64,000 nt of DNA from DASXRA01 sp036506155 (GTDB taxonomy: Bacteria; Actinomycetota; Actinomycetes; Mycobacteriales; Jatrophihabitantaceae), in contig DASXSF010000108.1 in the NCBI GenBank assembly GCA_036506155.1, positions 62,001 to 126,000 of the forward strand. The letters are read 5' to 3'. Position 1 is the first letter of the stretch; the number at the start of each line of letters is the position of its first letter. Below the pieces are notes generated by a model. The model saw only the letters and a list, made by a program, of their open reading frames with translations, was not told the origin of the DNA and did no database searches. A program made the position numbers and the translations under genes. Below are positions 1 to 7,563 of the stretch, one piece after another.

Positions 1-180
1 CAGACGGTCGATGTGCACCGGGGTCCGTTGGAGCAGCTGTTCCGGCTGGCCAATGTCACCGTCACCACCGCGTCGGCCGCCGGTCCGCTGAAGATCCACG
101 GACTGGACACGGCGAGAGCAGACCGCGTCGTCGAGGACCTCACCGCACGGATCCGCGCCGCCGACGGCGACGCCACGTGA
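1..180 (+). CDS. PH domain (bPH_2, YdbS-like) protein, C-terminal fragment
   Basis: The frame is open from the first base and stops with TGA at 178-180, giving 59 residues. The visible part (VDVHRGPLEQLFRLANVTV, then a short helix ending in RIRAADGD) resembles the end of the small bacterial PH-like membrane proteins of the YdbS type, whose usual partner is a longer YdbT-like protein. Exactly such a protein follows, with its GTG start overlapping this stop (GTGA), so the two are very probably co-translated. Their biochemical role is unknown. The membrane segments expected for the family would lie upstream of the window. Confidence 0.75.
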   Translation, partial: QTVDVHRGPLEQLFRLANVTVTTASAAGPLKIHGLDTARADRVVEDLTARIRAADGDAT

Positions 181-1646
181 GCGCACCCGCCGGTCAGCAC
201 TGGCGGCGGCTGGACCCGCGGATGCTGATCATTCATCCGGTCGTCGAACTGGTGCGCGCGCTGCCGGCGCTGGTGGGGCTGCTGCTCGCCGGGCAGAGCA
301 GCGGACACGGCTCTCGATGGACCCTGATCGCGACCGTGGTCGTTGCCGGCGCCGGCATGCTGCGCTACCTCACCACTCGATTCCGCGTAACGCCGGTACA
401 GATCCAGCTACGCCACGGCCTGCTGCGGCGGCGCACCGTCGCCGCGCGTCTGGATCGGGTTCGTAGCGTCGATGTCACGGCACATCCCCTTCACCGAGTG
501 CTCGGTCTTTCACGGGTGGTCATCGGCACCGGGACATCCGACCGCAAGGGCCACCCCGCACTCACCCTGGACGGGTTGCGTGCCGCCGATGCGGCGCGGC
601 TGCGCAACGAGCTGCTCCACCGTGCTCCGGTCGCCTCCGGCGAGGACGAGACCGAGCTGTTCCGGCTGCCTGTCGCCTGGGTGCGCTACGCCCCGTTCAC
701 GCTGTCCGGCGCGGTCTCGGCGCTGGCGATCGCGGGCTTCGCGTGGCGCGTAATCAGCGAGGGTCACGTCGACCCGAACCGGTTCGGTCCGCTGCGCACG
801 CTCGAGCGGCACTTCACAACGGCGCCGCTATGGCAGGACGTCGTCGAGGTGGCTGCCCTCGCGATCGGGTTCGTCGCCGTGGCGTCCACGGCGGGGTATG
901 TCCTGGCGTTCTGGAACTTCCGGTTGACGCGGCATCGTGGCGGAACGTTGCACGTGACGCGCGGGCTGGTCACGGCGCGTGCGACGAGCATCGAGGAAAG
1001 CCGGCTCCGCGGTGCCGAACTCAGCGAGCCGTTGCTGCTGCGCGCGGTCGGCGGTGCGCGGACGCTGGCGATTACGACCGGGCTGCGGGTCGGGCGCGGT
1101 GCCGAGCGTGGCGGCACCATGCTGATGCCGCCCGGGCCGCGGGCAGCGGCCGTGCGGATCGCCGCGGACGTGATCGGCGGGACCGCCCCGTTCACCGCGC
1201 CACTACTCCCGCATGGCCGCCGCGCCCGGCGACGCCGGTACGTGCGGGCCGTCGGCACGAGCACGGTGCTCGTCGTGGCGGCCGCAGTGGCGTGGTGGTT
1301 GGCGGGGCTCCCAATGTGGACGTGGCTGGTCGTCGCGGTACTGGTGCCGCTGAGCGTGCCACTCGCCGCAGACCGGGCCGCGAGTCTCGGCCACGCGCTG
1401 GTCGGCAACTATCTGGTGACGCGCGGCGGCTCGCTCGTGCGGCGGCGAGCCGTACTGGCCCGCGCCGGGGTCATCGGCGTCAACGTGCGCAGCAGCGTGT
1501 TCCAGCGCCGCGCCGGCCTCGTCACACTGACCGTCACGACGGCTGCCGGCCGGCAGGGTTACCGGGTGCAGGATGTGGCTACCGCGCAGGCGGTCCGGAT
1601 CGCCGACGCGCTGCTTCCCGGGCTGTTGTCCGACTTCGTGCGCTGA
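177..1646 (+). CDS. PH domain-containing membrane protein, YdbT-like
   Basis: 489 residues starting at a GTG that overlaps the upstream TGA. The protein alternates hydrophobic pairs (about residues 20-65, 170-245, 360-400) with soluble segments of the bacterial PH fold (for example the stretch around RFRVTPVQIQLRHGLLRRR, and similar blocks near residues 245 and 415). Three such modules is the usual YdbT architecture. It would sit in the cytoplasmic membrane together with the YdbS-like partner. Members of this pair have been linked to resistance to membrane-active compounds in bacilli, but no activity can be inferred here. Many arginines and high GC match the neighbourhood. Confidence 0.85.
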   Translation: MSAPAGQHWRRLDPRMLIIHPVVELVRALPALVGLLLAGQSSGHGSRWTLIATVVVAGAGMLRYLTTRFRVTPVQIQLRHGLLRRRTVAARLDRVRSVDVTAHPLHRVLGLSRVVIGTGTSDRKGHPALTLDGLRAADAARLRNELLHRAPVASGEDETELFRLPVAWVRYAPFTLSGAVSALAIAGFAWRVISEGHVDPNRFGPLRTLERHFTTAPLWQDVVEVAALAIGFVAVASTAGYVLAFWNFRLTRHRGGTLHVTRGLVTARATSIEESRLRGAELSEPLLLRAVGGARTLAITTGLRVGRGAERGGTMLMPPGPRAAAVRIAADVIGGTAPFTAPLLPHGRRARRRRYVRAVGTSTVLVVAAAVAWWLAGLPMWTWLVVAVLVPLSVPLAADRAASLGHALVGNYLVTRGGSLVRRRAVLARAGVIGVNVRSSVFQRRAGLVTLTVTTAAGRQGYRVQDVATAQAVRIADALLPGLLSDFVR

Positions 1647-1666
1647 GCGTGCGGTAGGAAGATCGC

Positions 1667-2593
1667 ATGAACGCGCAGCGGGTACCGGTCCTCGAGGTGG
1701 GGGGCACGCACGTCAGTGCGGCGCTGATCGACACCGGCGAGTGGGCCATCGTCCCCGGCACGTTGACCCGGCACTCGCTCGACAGCGAGCTGTCCGCGCA
1801 GGCACTGCTGTCCGCGTTCGTACGTGCCGCCAGCACGCTGGCCACGCCGCCCGGAGCGGACTGGGGGGTCGCCATGCCCGGGCCGTTCGACTATGCGCGC
1901 GGAATTGCGCTGTTCGAGGACGTGGGCAAGTTCGACAGCCTGCGTGGCGTGGACGTCGGTGCGGCGCTGTGCCGGGGCATCACGCCGTCGCCGGCGTCGG
2001 TGAGCTTTCTCAACGACGCAGAGGCGTTCCTTCTCGGCGAGTGGTTGCACGGCGCGGCTACCGGCTATCGCAGGTGCGCGGCGGTGACTCTGGGCACCGG
2101 CGTGGGATCTGCGTTCCTCGCCGACGGCGAGATCGTCGGGTCGGGTCCGGACGTTCCGCCCGACGGGCGCGCCCACCGCCTCTACATCGACGGACGCCCG
2201 CTCGAGGATTTCGTGTCGCGGCGCGCGATCCGGACCGCTTACCGCGACGCCACCCACGACCGGAGCGCCGACGTGCACGATATCGCCGACCGGGCGCGCG
2301 GCGGCGACCCCGCCGCGCACGCCGTGATCGATGCCGCGATGCGCCGCCTCGGCACCGCGCTCGCGCCGTGGCTCGCGCGCTTCGGCGCCGAGGTGGTGGT
2401 CATCGGCGGTTCGATGTCGGCGTCCTGGGATCTCTTCGGCCCGCCGTTCACCGCGCAGCTGCGGACGCGCGTGGACGTCGTCGTCGTGGCGCAGGATCGC
2501 GAGCACGCTCCGTTGCTCGGGGCGGCACGCCACGCGCTCACGTCAGGCGGATCGGGATGCGCGGGCGCGCCCTCCGATGCAGCCACGTCGTGA
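1667..2593 (+). CDS. divergent ROK-family sugar kinase-like protein
   Basis: 308 residues, ATG start 20 bases after the PH gene. ROK features are visible: an N-terminal phosphate-binding loop EVGGTHVSAALID, the AMPGPFD loop (about residue 70), the catalytic-base segment LNDAEAFLLGEW (about residues 120-131), and the second phosphate loop TLGTGVGSAFLADG (about 148). Two features are unusual. The first acidic residue is Glu instead of the common Asp of DIGGT, and the Cys-rich zinc motif usual in ROK glucokinases and NagC-type repressors is absent; the region after GSGPDVPP is different. No helix-turn-helix precedes the kinase fold, so this is an enzyme-type rather than repressor-type ROK. The substrate is unknown. 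Confidence 0.8.
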   Translation: MNAQRVPVLEVGGTHVSAALIDTGEWAIVPGTLTRHSLDSELSAQALLSAFVRAASTLATPPGADWGVAMPGPFDYARGIALFEDVGKFDSLRGVDVGAALCRGITPSPASVSFLNDAEAFLLGEWLHGAATGYRRCAAVTLGTGVGSAFLADGEIVGSGPDVPPDGRAHRLYIDGRPLEDFVSRRAIRTAYRDATHDRSADVHDIADRARGGDPAAHAVIDAAMRRLGTALAPWLARFGAEVVVIGGSMSASWDLFGPPFTAQLRTRVDVVVVAQDREHAPLLGAARHALTSGGSGCAGAPSDAATS

Positions 2594-2613
2594 TCGACGG
2601 CGCCCGCTCCGTT

Positions 2614-3537
2614 TCATGCCACACCGATCAGCATGCGGGGGTGCGCGGCCGGCGTCAGCCATCGCATCAGTGTCACGAGCGTGGCCTGCGGGATCGCGAC
2701 GCACCCGGCCGTTGCGGCGCCATCGGTCACGTGCAGGAAGAACGCGCTGCCCGCGCCCTGGCGTACCGGGAAGCGGTTGTAGTCGATAACTACAGCATAG
2801 TTGTAGAATGGTGTCTCGTAGCGGAGATGCTCGTTCGGGTTGCCTTGCGTGAACGAGCAGCCGCTCGAGCAGTGCTGGTGGGTGTTGTAGAGCGAGCCGG
2901 ACTGGCTGATCCACCAGTCGGCGGCATCCGTCTGGAAGTACGGCAGCGCCGTGCCCGGATTCGCCAGCGCCCCGAACGCTTCGGTGAGCGTGAAGCTGCC
3001 GATCGGCGTGGCTGACCTGCTCTCGCTGGGCTGTGTTGTGAGTCCCTCAGAGCCGACGTGCGCGGTAACCGCGGAGCCGTAGCGCAGCCACCGGCCACCC
3101 GGCGCCTTGCTCCACGCCGAGAGGACGGCTGTGGTACTGCCGGTGGACGGCGCGACAACGGTGATCACCCGCGTAGCGGCGCCGGTGCTGTACCCGAGCG
3201 GCAGCGCCTGACCGCGCGGGGGCGGCGGCGGCTTGCTCGTCGTGGTGGTGCTCGGCCGCGGTGCGGGATGCGTGGTCGGGGTCGCGGTCGGGCTGGGCTT
3301 CGGAGCCGGGCGGGAGGTCGTGCGCGCACGCTGGACGGGGCGGGTTGATGTCGCGTGGGTGCCCAGCGTCGCCGGGCCGGACAGCACTGGCAGGTGCGGC
3401 GTGGACGGCGCGGGCAACGCCGCGAGCGTGCCGTGACTGTCGTGTGGCTGCGAAGACGCGAAGGCCACAACTGCTGCGGTGCACAGCCCGACCGCGGCGA
3501 CTGCGCCGGCAGTTGACGCGACCTGCCATGCCCGCAT
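2614..3537 (-). CDS. secreted L,D-transpeptidase-like (YkuD-type) protein
   Basis: 307 residues. An N-terminal hydrophobic segment (about 8-28) is followed by a long Thr/Pro/Ser-rich linker (about 35-110), then a compact C-terminal domain. Near the end, FFLHVTD...TAGCVAIP places a histidine (about 269) ten residues before a cysteine (about 279). This fits a divergent YkuD catalytic motif in which the usual HGxxS/T-x-GC(V/I)R/N is altered. Such enzymes make 3-3 cross-links in peptidoglycan or attach proteins to it, outside the cytoplasmic membrane. Extra cysteines (HQHCSSGCS) could form disulphides. The gene runs opposite to the ROK gene, tail to tail. The fold is well supported but activity on peptidoglycan is not proved. 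Confidence 0.78.
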   Translation of the reverse strand: MRAWQVASTAGAVAAVGLCTAAVVAFASSQPHDSHGTLAALPAPSTPHLPVLSGPATLGTHATSTRPVQRARTTSRPAPKPSPTATPTTHPAPRPSTTTTSKPPPPPRGQALPLGYSTGAATRVITVVAPSTGSTTAVLSAWSKAPGGRWLRYGSAVTAHVGSEGLTTQPSESRSATPIGSFTLTEAFGALANPGTALPYFQTDAADWWISQSGSLYNTHQHCSSGCSFTQGNPNEHLRYETPFYNYAVVIDYNRFPVRQGAGSAFFLHVTDGAATAGCVAIPQATLVTLMRWLTPAAHPRMLIGVA

Positions 3538-3585
3538 GCGCGCCAGTGTGCCAGGTATGGACGCTCTGCTCTCGCAGGCACTCCC

Positions 3586-3984
3586 CTAACGCTCGTCGAG
3601 CGCAGCCTCGATGAGATTGCCGTCCGGGTCGGCGACCACGGCGCCGAAATAGCCCGGACGGTAGATCTCCCAGCGACGCGGCGCCTGCCGGGGCGTACCC
3701 CCAGCGGCGACGGCGGCGGCGAAGAACGCGTCCACGGCGCCGCGTGAGGAGGCGGCGAACGCGGCGTGCGCACCCTGGGTGGGTTCGCCGCCGGTCACCA
3801 ACCAGAACGACGGGGGCTCGTCGGGCAGACCGAAGCCGGCGGCCTCGAGGACGGCGTCGTCCTCCTCTTCGTCGCCGTACTCCTGTACCCGCACGAGCCC
3901 GAGCGCGCCGAGCGCCGCGTCGTAGAACGCCAGGCTCGCGTCGAACGAGCTGGCGCACACGGTGATGTGGCGCAGCGCGGACAT
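3586..3984 (-). CDS. VOC (glyoxalase/dioxygenase superfamily) protein
   Basis: 132 residues when started at the ATG that overlaps the stop of tenA by one base (TGATG); a longer upstream extension would run into tenA. The sequence is a typical single VOC module: it begins LRHITVCASSFDASLAFYDAALG, with a metal-type His near the start, and ends PGYFGAVVADPDGNLIEAAL, the usual C-terminal strand carrying the conserved Asp-Pro-Asp-Gly-Asn and Glu. Such proteins bind a metal and act as lyases, isomerases or binding proteins; the substrate cannot be told. The overlap suggests co-translation with tenA, but a thiamin role is only guilt by position. Confidence 0.85.
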   Translation of the reverse strand: MSALRHITVCASSFDASLAFYDAALGALGLVRVQEYGDEEEDDAVLEAAGFGLPDEPPSFWLVTGGEPTQGAHAAFAASSRGAVDAFFAAAVAAGGTPRQAPRRWEIYRPGYFGAVVADPDGNLIEAALDER

Positions 3985-4679
3985 CAGACGGGCCAAGCTT
4001 CGCGACGCCACGCGGCGTCCCAGAACATCCACTCGTAGCGGGCGGTCGTCACGAAGTGGTGCCGGGCGCGCGCCTCGTCATCGCGGGCCAGCAGTGTTCC
4101 GATCCGGTCGGCAAGCTCCAGCACCTCGGCGACGATCGCCGTGTACTCGTCGCCGGCGTAGGTGTCGATCCAGCGCTGGTAGCGAGCGTCGGGCGAACCG
4201 CGCTTGACCAGCTCCGCTCCCACCTCCGCGTAGATCCAGTAGCACGGCAGTACCGCGGCGAGCCCCTCTGCGAAGCTGCCGCCGTGTGCCGCGGCCAGCA
4301 GGTAGCTCGTGTACGCCTGGGTGGTGGGTGCGACGGGAGTCTCGGCGGCGGCGCTCGCGTCAAGACCGAGCTGCGGCAGCAGCGAGGCGTGTAGCGCCAG
4401 CTCGACATCGACCGTGCCGGCCGCGTGCCTGGCGAACATGCCGGTGTCGGTGTGCGTCGGCGCCTTGCTGCCCACCACCGCGAGCGCGCGGGCGAAGTCC
4501 CGCAGATAGTGGGCGTCCTGCACGACGTAGTGGGCGAAGGCGGCTGGTTCGAGGGTGCCGCCGGTGAGACCGGCGAGGAACGGGTGCTCGAGGATCGCTC
4601 CGTAAATGCCGGCTGCTTCGGCCCACAGCCGTCCCGTCCATCCGTCTCGTGTCACGTTTTGAGATGATCCCATCCCCAT
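3984..4679 (-). CDS. tenA: TenA-family thiaminase II / aminopyrimidine aminohydrolase
   Basis: 231 residues. TenA proteins are all-helical and salvage thiamin by hydrolysing aminomethyl-pyrimidine breakdown products to HMP. Family hallmarks are visible: the N-terminal helix with HPFLAGL and YVVQDAHYLRDFARAL, the conserved central cysteine in AVLPCYWIYAEVG (catalytic Cys in the family), and the C-terminal YEWMFWDAAW. I chose the ATG complementary to 4677-4679 because GGAGG (complement of 4685-4689) lies exactly five bases upstream. That start codon shares its first two bases with the ATG of the divergent thiD (palindrome CATG). Alternative starts are the ATG at 4673 and the GTG at 4655. The adjacent thiD phosphorylates the HMP that TenA would release. 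Confidence 0.9.
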   Translation of the reverse strand: MGMGSSQNVTRDGWTGRLWAEAAGIYGAILEHPFLAGLTGGTLEPAAFAHYVVQDAHYLRDFARALAVVGSKAPTHTDTGMFARHAAGTVDVELALHASLLPQLGLDASAAAETPVAPTTQAYTSYLLAAAHGGSFAEGLAAVLPCYWIYAEVGAELVKRGSPDARYQRWIDTYAGDEYTAIVAEVLELADRIGTLLARDDEARARHHFVTTARYEWMFWDAAWRREAWPV

Positions 4680-5484
4680 GAGCACCTCCCCGCCCACCGC
4701 GTTGACCATCGCCGGCTCGGACTCCGGTGGCGGCGCGGGTATCCAGGCCGACCTTAAGACGTTCCTAGCCTGCCGGGTGCACGGCATGTCGGCGATCACG
4801 GCCGTGACCGTGCAGAACTCGCTGGGCGTCAGCGGCTTCTACGAGCTGCCGCCGGACGCCGTCGCCGAGCAGATCGAGTCGGTGGCGACCGACATCGGGG
4901 TGGGCGCCGCCAAGACCGGCATGCTTGCTTCCGCGGCCATCATCGAGGCGGTCGCGGCCACGGTGCAGCGCCTGGGCGTCGAGCCCTTCGTGGTCGACCC
5001 GGTCGCCGCATCCCAGCACGGCGACGCGCTGCTGCGCCCGGACGCACTGGCGGCGCTGCGCGATCGCATCCTGCCCCTTGCCACGGTGGTGACGCCGAAC
5101 CTCGGCGAGGTGCGGCTGCTGACCGGCATCGACGTGCACGACCCGGCGGGCATGCACGACGCGGCGCGGGCGCTTGCCGACCTGGGCCCCCAGTGGGTGC
5201 TCGTCAAGGGCGGGCATCTGCCGGGCCCAGACGCGCTCGACGTGCTCTACGACGGGACGTCGTTCATCCAACTCGCGTCGCCCCGGTTCGACACACAGCA
5301 CACGCACGGCTCGGGTGACACCCTGGCGGCGGCGATCTGCGCGGCTCTCGCGCGCGGGCTGCCGGTCGAGGAGGCGGTGCGGTTCGGCAAGCGCTTCGTC
5401 GCCGGCGCCATCGAGCACGCATTCCCGCTCGGCGCCGGGCTGGGCCCGGTAGGCCACTTCTGGCGCGTCCTAGACCTGCCGTAG
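4678..5484 (+). CDS. thiD: hydroxymethylpyrimidine/phosphomethylpyrimidine kinase
   Basis: 268 residues, near the usual ThiD length. ThiD phosphorylates HMP and then HMP-P to HMP-PP for thiamin synthesis. The ribokinase-fold signatures are clear: ALTIAGSDSGGGAGIQADLKTF at the N-terminus with the HMP-binding Gly-rich turn, VTVQNSLGV (about 40), VVDPVAAS (about 105), VLVKGGHLPG (about 175), and the C-terminal THGSGDTLAAAICAAL carrying the anion hole and catalytic Asp. The start codon overlaps that of tenA on the other strand, so its promoter must lie within tenA. Its 3' end overlaps thiE tail to tail by 15 bases. Confidence 0.96.
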   Translation: MSTSPPTALTIAGSDSGGGAGIQADLKTFLACRVHGMSAITAVTVQNSLGVSGFYELPPDAVAEQIESVATDIGVGAAKTGMLASAAIIEAVAATVQRLGVEPFVVDPVAASQHGDALLRPDALAALRDRILPLATVVTPNLGEVRLLTGIDVHDPAGMHDAARALADLGPQWVLVKGGHLPGPDALDVLYDGTSFIQLASPRFDTQHTHGSGDTLAAAICAALARGLPVEEAVRFGKRFVAGAIEHAFPLGAGLGPVGHFWRVLDLP

Positions 5485-6114
5485 CCGCTCGGCAATGGCC
5501 CGGGCAGCCGCCCCCGGGTCGCCGGCCGTGGTGATCGCACGGACGACGACGACGCGGCGGGCGCCGCACGCGATCACCTCGTCGAGGTGCTCGAGCGTCT
5601 CGATGCCACCGATCCCGAACCACGGCCGGGTGGCAGTCCGCGCGGCGTGCTCGATGAGCGCCAGCCCGGCAGCGGGACGTCCCGGTTTCGTCGGCGTGAT
5701 CCACGTCGGACCGGCGCAGAAGTAGTCGACCCCCGGCGCGGCGTTCGCGGCGTCGGCCTGCGCCGGGTCGTGCGTCGAGCGGCCGATTATCGGTTCGTCG
5801 CCGAGAATGCGGCGGGCCGCTGCCACCGGCAGGTCGTCCTGGCCGAGATGAAGCACGGGAGCGCCGGCCGCGAGGGCGACGTCGGCCCGGTCGTTCACCG
5901 CGAACAGCCTGCCGTGTCGCTCGGCCGCGGCCGCGAACGCCTCCAGAAGCCGCAGCTCGTCCCGGGCCTCCAGGCCCTTCTCGCGCAGCTGGACGATGTC
6001 GACCCCGGCGCGCAACACCGTGTCAAGAAACTGCTCCAGATCGCCCTGCCTGGCCCGCGAGTCCGTGCACAGGTACAGCCGGGCATCGGCGAGCGCCGCG
6101 CGCGGATCGACCAC
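5470..6114 (-). CDS. thiE: thiamine-phosphate synthase
   Basis: 214 residues, the usual ThiE length. The TIM-barrel enzyme joins HMP-PP and thiazole phosphate to give thiamin phosphate. Visible motifs include VDIVQLREKGL (pyrophosphate binding), LFAVNDRADVALAAGA, VLHLGQDDLP, IIGRSTHDPAQ and YFCAGPTWITPTKPGR (thiazole-phosphate site), and WFGIGGI near the end. It is transcribed away from the TPP riboswitch that serves thiO, and faces thiD tail to tail. No riboswitch is seen on its own strand. Confidence 0.95.
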   Translation of the reverse strand: MVDPRAALADARLYLCTDSRARQGDLEQFLDTVLRAGVDIVQLREKGLEARDELRLLEAFAAAAERHGRLFAVNDRADVALAAGAPVLHLGQDDLPVAAARRILGDEPIIGRSTHDPAQADAANAAPGVDYFCAGPTWITPTKPGRPAAGLALIEHAARTATRPWFGIGGIETLEHLDEVIACGARRVVVVRAITTAGDPGAAARAIAERLRQV

Positions 6115-6145
6115 GACGGCGACGGTACGCGTGGCGTAGTGTCGG

Positions 6146-6246
6146 GGGTTGCACGGGAGCTCGGTGTCACTGGGCTGAGAGGGCTGGCTGGGAGCCGCCG
6201 ACCGTCTGACCTGATCCGGTTAATGCCGGCGCAGGGAGTCGTCGAC
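6146..6246 (+). promoter_or_regulatory. TPP riboswitch (THI element) upstream of thiO
   Basis: The conserved core can be read directly: CGGGAGCTC at the 5' arm, GGCTGAGAGGG at 6173-6183, then CTGACCTGATCCGGTTAATG and CCGGCGCAGGGAG ending near 6238. These are the invariant pyrimidine- and pyrophosphate-sensing segments of the TPP aptamer. The thiO start is about 30 bases downstream. Between them CGCCC (6246-6250) can pair with GGGCG (6265-6269), which overlaps the probable ribosome binding site AGGCAGGG. That makes translational control likely; boundaries are approximate. Confidence 0.93.
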
Positions 6247-6272
6247 GCCCAGCTTCGACAGGCAGGGCGCGT

Positions 6273-7370
6273 ATGGATGTGATCATCGTCGGGGCCGGCG
6301 TCATCGGCCTCGGCATCGCCTGGCGTACCGCCCAGCGTGGCCTGGCCGTGACGCTCGTCGACCCCGCACCTGGCTCAGGCGCCACCCGGACGGCTGCCGG
6401 CATGCTCGCCCCGGCCACCGAGCTGCACTATGGCGAGGAGCCGCTGCTGCGCCTCGGTCTGGAATCGGCCCGCTGCTATCCGTCCTTCGTCGCAGAGCTC
6501 GAGAGCGTGACCGGCCGGCGGGTCGGGTATCGCCGCGACGGCACGGTCGTGGCCGCTTGGGACGCCGCCGACCTGGCCGGCCTTCGCGACCTTTCGGTAT
6601 TCGGCCAGTCGCTGGGCCTTTCGACGGAACTGGTCACCGGCCGTGAGCTGCGCCGCCTCGAGCCTGCGCTCGTCAGCGGTCTGCCAGGCGGGCTCGTCGC
6701 CGCCGACGACTGCCAGGTCGACAACCGGCTGCTCCACGAGGCGCTGCTCGCCGCCGCCGAGCTCGCGGGCGCGCGCATCCTGCGCGAGCGCGCCGTCTCG
6801 GTAGGCGGGCATGACGTCACTCTCGGCAACGGCGACGTGCGCAGCGCGGACGCCGTCGTCCTGGCTGCGGGCGCATGGTCCGCGCAACTCTCCAGGACGG
6901 TGCCGGTGCGGCCGGTCAAGGGACAGACGCTGCGGCTGCGCGTGCCCGGCGAGGCGCCGCTGCGCCGCGTGGTGCGCGGCACCGTCAAGGGCTCGCCGGT
7001 GTACGTGCTGCCCCGCACGGACGGGCAGGTCGTCGTCGGGGCGTCCAGCGAGGAGGCGGGCTTCGACCTGCGGCCGCGCGCCGGCGCGATCTACGAGCTG
7101 CTACGCGACGCGCAGGCGCTCGTGCCGGTGCTCGGTGAGGCGGTGTTCGACGAGGTGAGCACAAGCGTGCGGCCCGGCTCGCCCGACAACGCGCCGCTGA
7201 TCGGTCCGACGGGCGTCGACGGCCTGATCGCCGCCACCGGCCACTACCGCAACGGCATCCTGCTCGCCCCCGTCACGGCCTACGGCATCGCCGAGCTGAT
7301 CGCCACCGGGACGCTGCCCGCCCTGCTCGCGCCGTTCACCCCGTCCCGATTCGAGGGAGCCCACGCATGA
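6273..7370 (+). CDS. thiO: glycine oxidase ThiO
   Basis: 365 residues. ThiO is an FAD enzyme that oxidises glycine to iminoglycine (dehydroglycine), the nitrogen source for the thiazole ring in aerobes lacking ThiH. It opens with the dinucleotide-binding IIVGAGVIGLGIAWRTA followed by the acidic end of strand 2 (TLVDPAPG), has the DAO-family substrate region (VRPVKGQTLRLR, RTDGQVVVGASSEEAGFD) and ends with GLIAATGHYRNGILLAP, the second FAD contact. It heads a three-gene unit: thiS starts within its stop (ATGA) and thiG follows. The TPP riboswitch just upstream would lower expression when TPP is plentiful. Confidence 0.95.
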   Translation: MDVIIVGAGVIGLGIAWRTAQRGLAVTLVDPAPGSGATRTAAGMLAPATELHYGEEPLLRLGLESARCYPSFVAELESVTGRRVGYRRDGTVVAAWDAADLAGLRDLSVFGQSLGLSTELVTGRELRRLEPALVSGLPGGLVAADDCQVDNRLLHEALLAAAELAGARILRERAVSVGGHDVTLGNGDVRSADAVVLAAGAWSAQLSRTVPVRPVKGQTLRLRVPGEAPLRRVVRGTVKGSPVYVLPRTDGQVVVGASSEEAGFDLRPRAGAIYELLRDAQALVPVLGEAVFDEVSTSVRPGSPDNAPLIGPTGVDGLIAATGHYRNGILLAPVTAYGIAELIATGTLPALLAPFTPSRFEGAHA

Positions 7371-7561
7371 AGCTGACCGTCAACGGCGAGCCTCGCGAGC
7401 TCGACGACGCGACGACCCTCGCCCGCCTGCTCGAAGACCAACCGGCCCGCGGGGTGGCCGCTGCAGTCGACGGCGAGGTGGTGCCGCGCGCCGAGTGGAC
7501 GGCGTTCCGCCTGACCGACGGGCAGGCCGTGGAGATTCTCACCGCCGTGCAAGGAGGCTGA
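7367..7561 (+). CDS. thiS: sulfur carrier protein ThiS
   Basis: 64 residues with the ubiquitin-like pattern of ThiS: start MKLTVNGEPRELDDATTLARLL, a middle VAAAVDGEVVPR, and the C-terminal ...TAVQGG whose final Gly-Gly is adenylated and thiocarboxylated to deliver sulfur to ThiG. The ATG overlaps the thiO stop by four bases, and its own stop is two bases ahead of the thiG start, so the three are translated as a unit. The activating enzyme ThiF is not in the window. Confidence 0.95.
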   Translation: MKLTVNGEPRELDDATTLARLLEDQPARGVAAAVDGEVVPRAEWTAFRLTDGQAVEILTAVQGG

Positions 7562-7563
7562 AC

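Noticed and set aside
2239..2586. Minus-strand frame antisense to the ROK gene
   Set aside because: High GC creates long antisense frames; this one has biased Ala/Arg/Ser composition and no recognisable domain.
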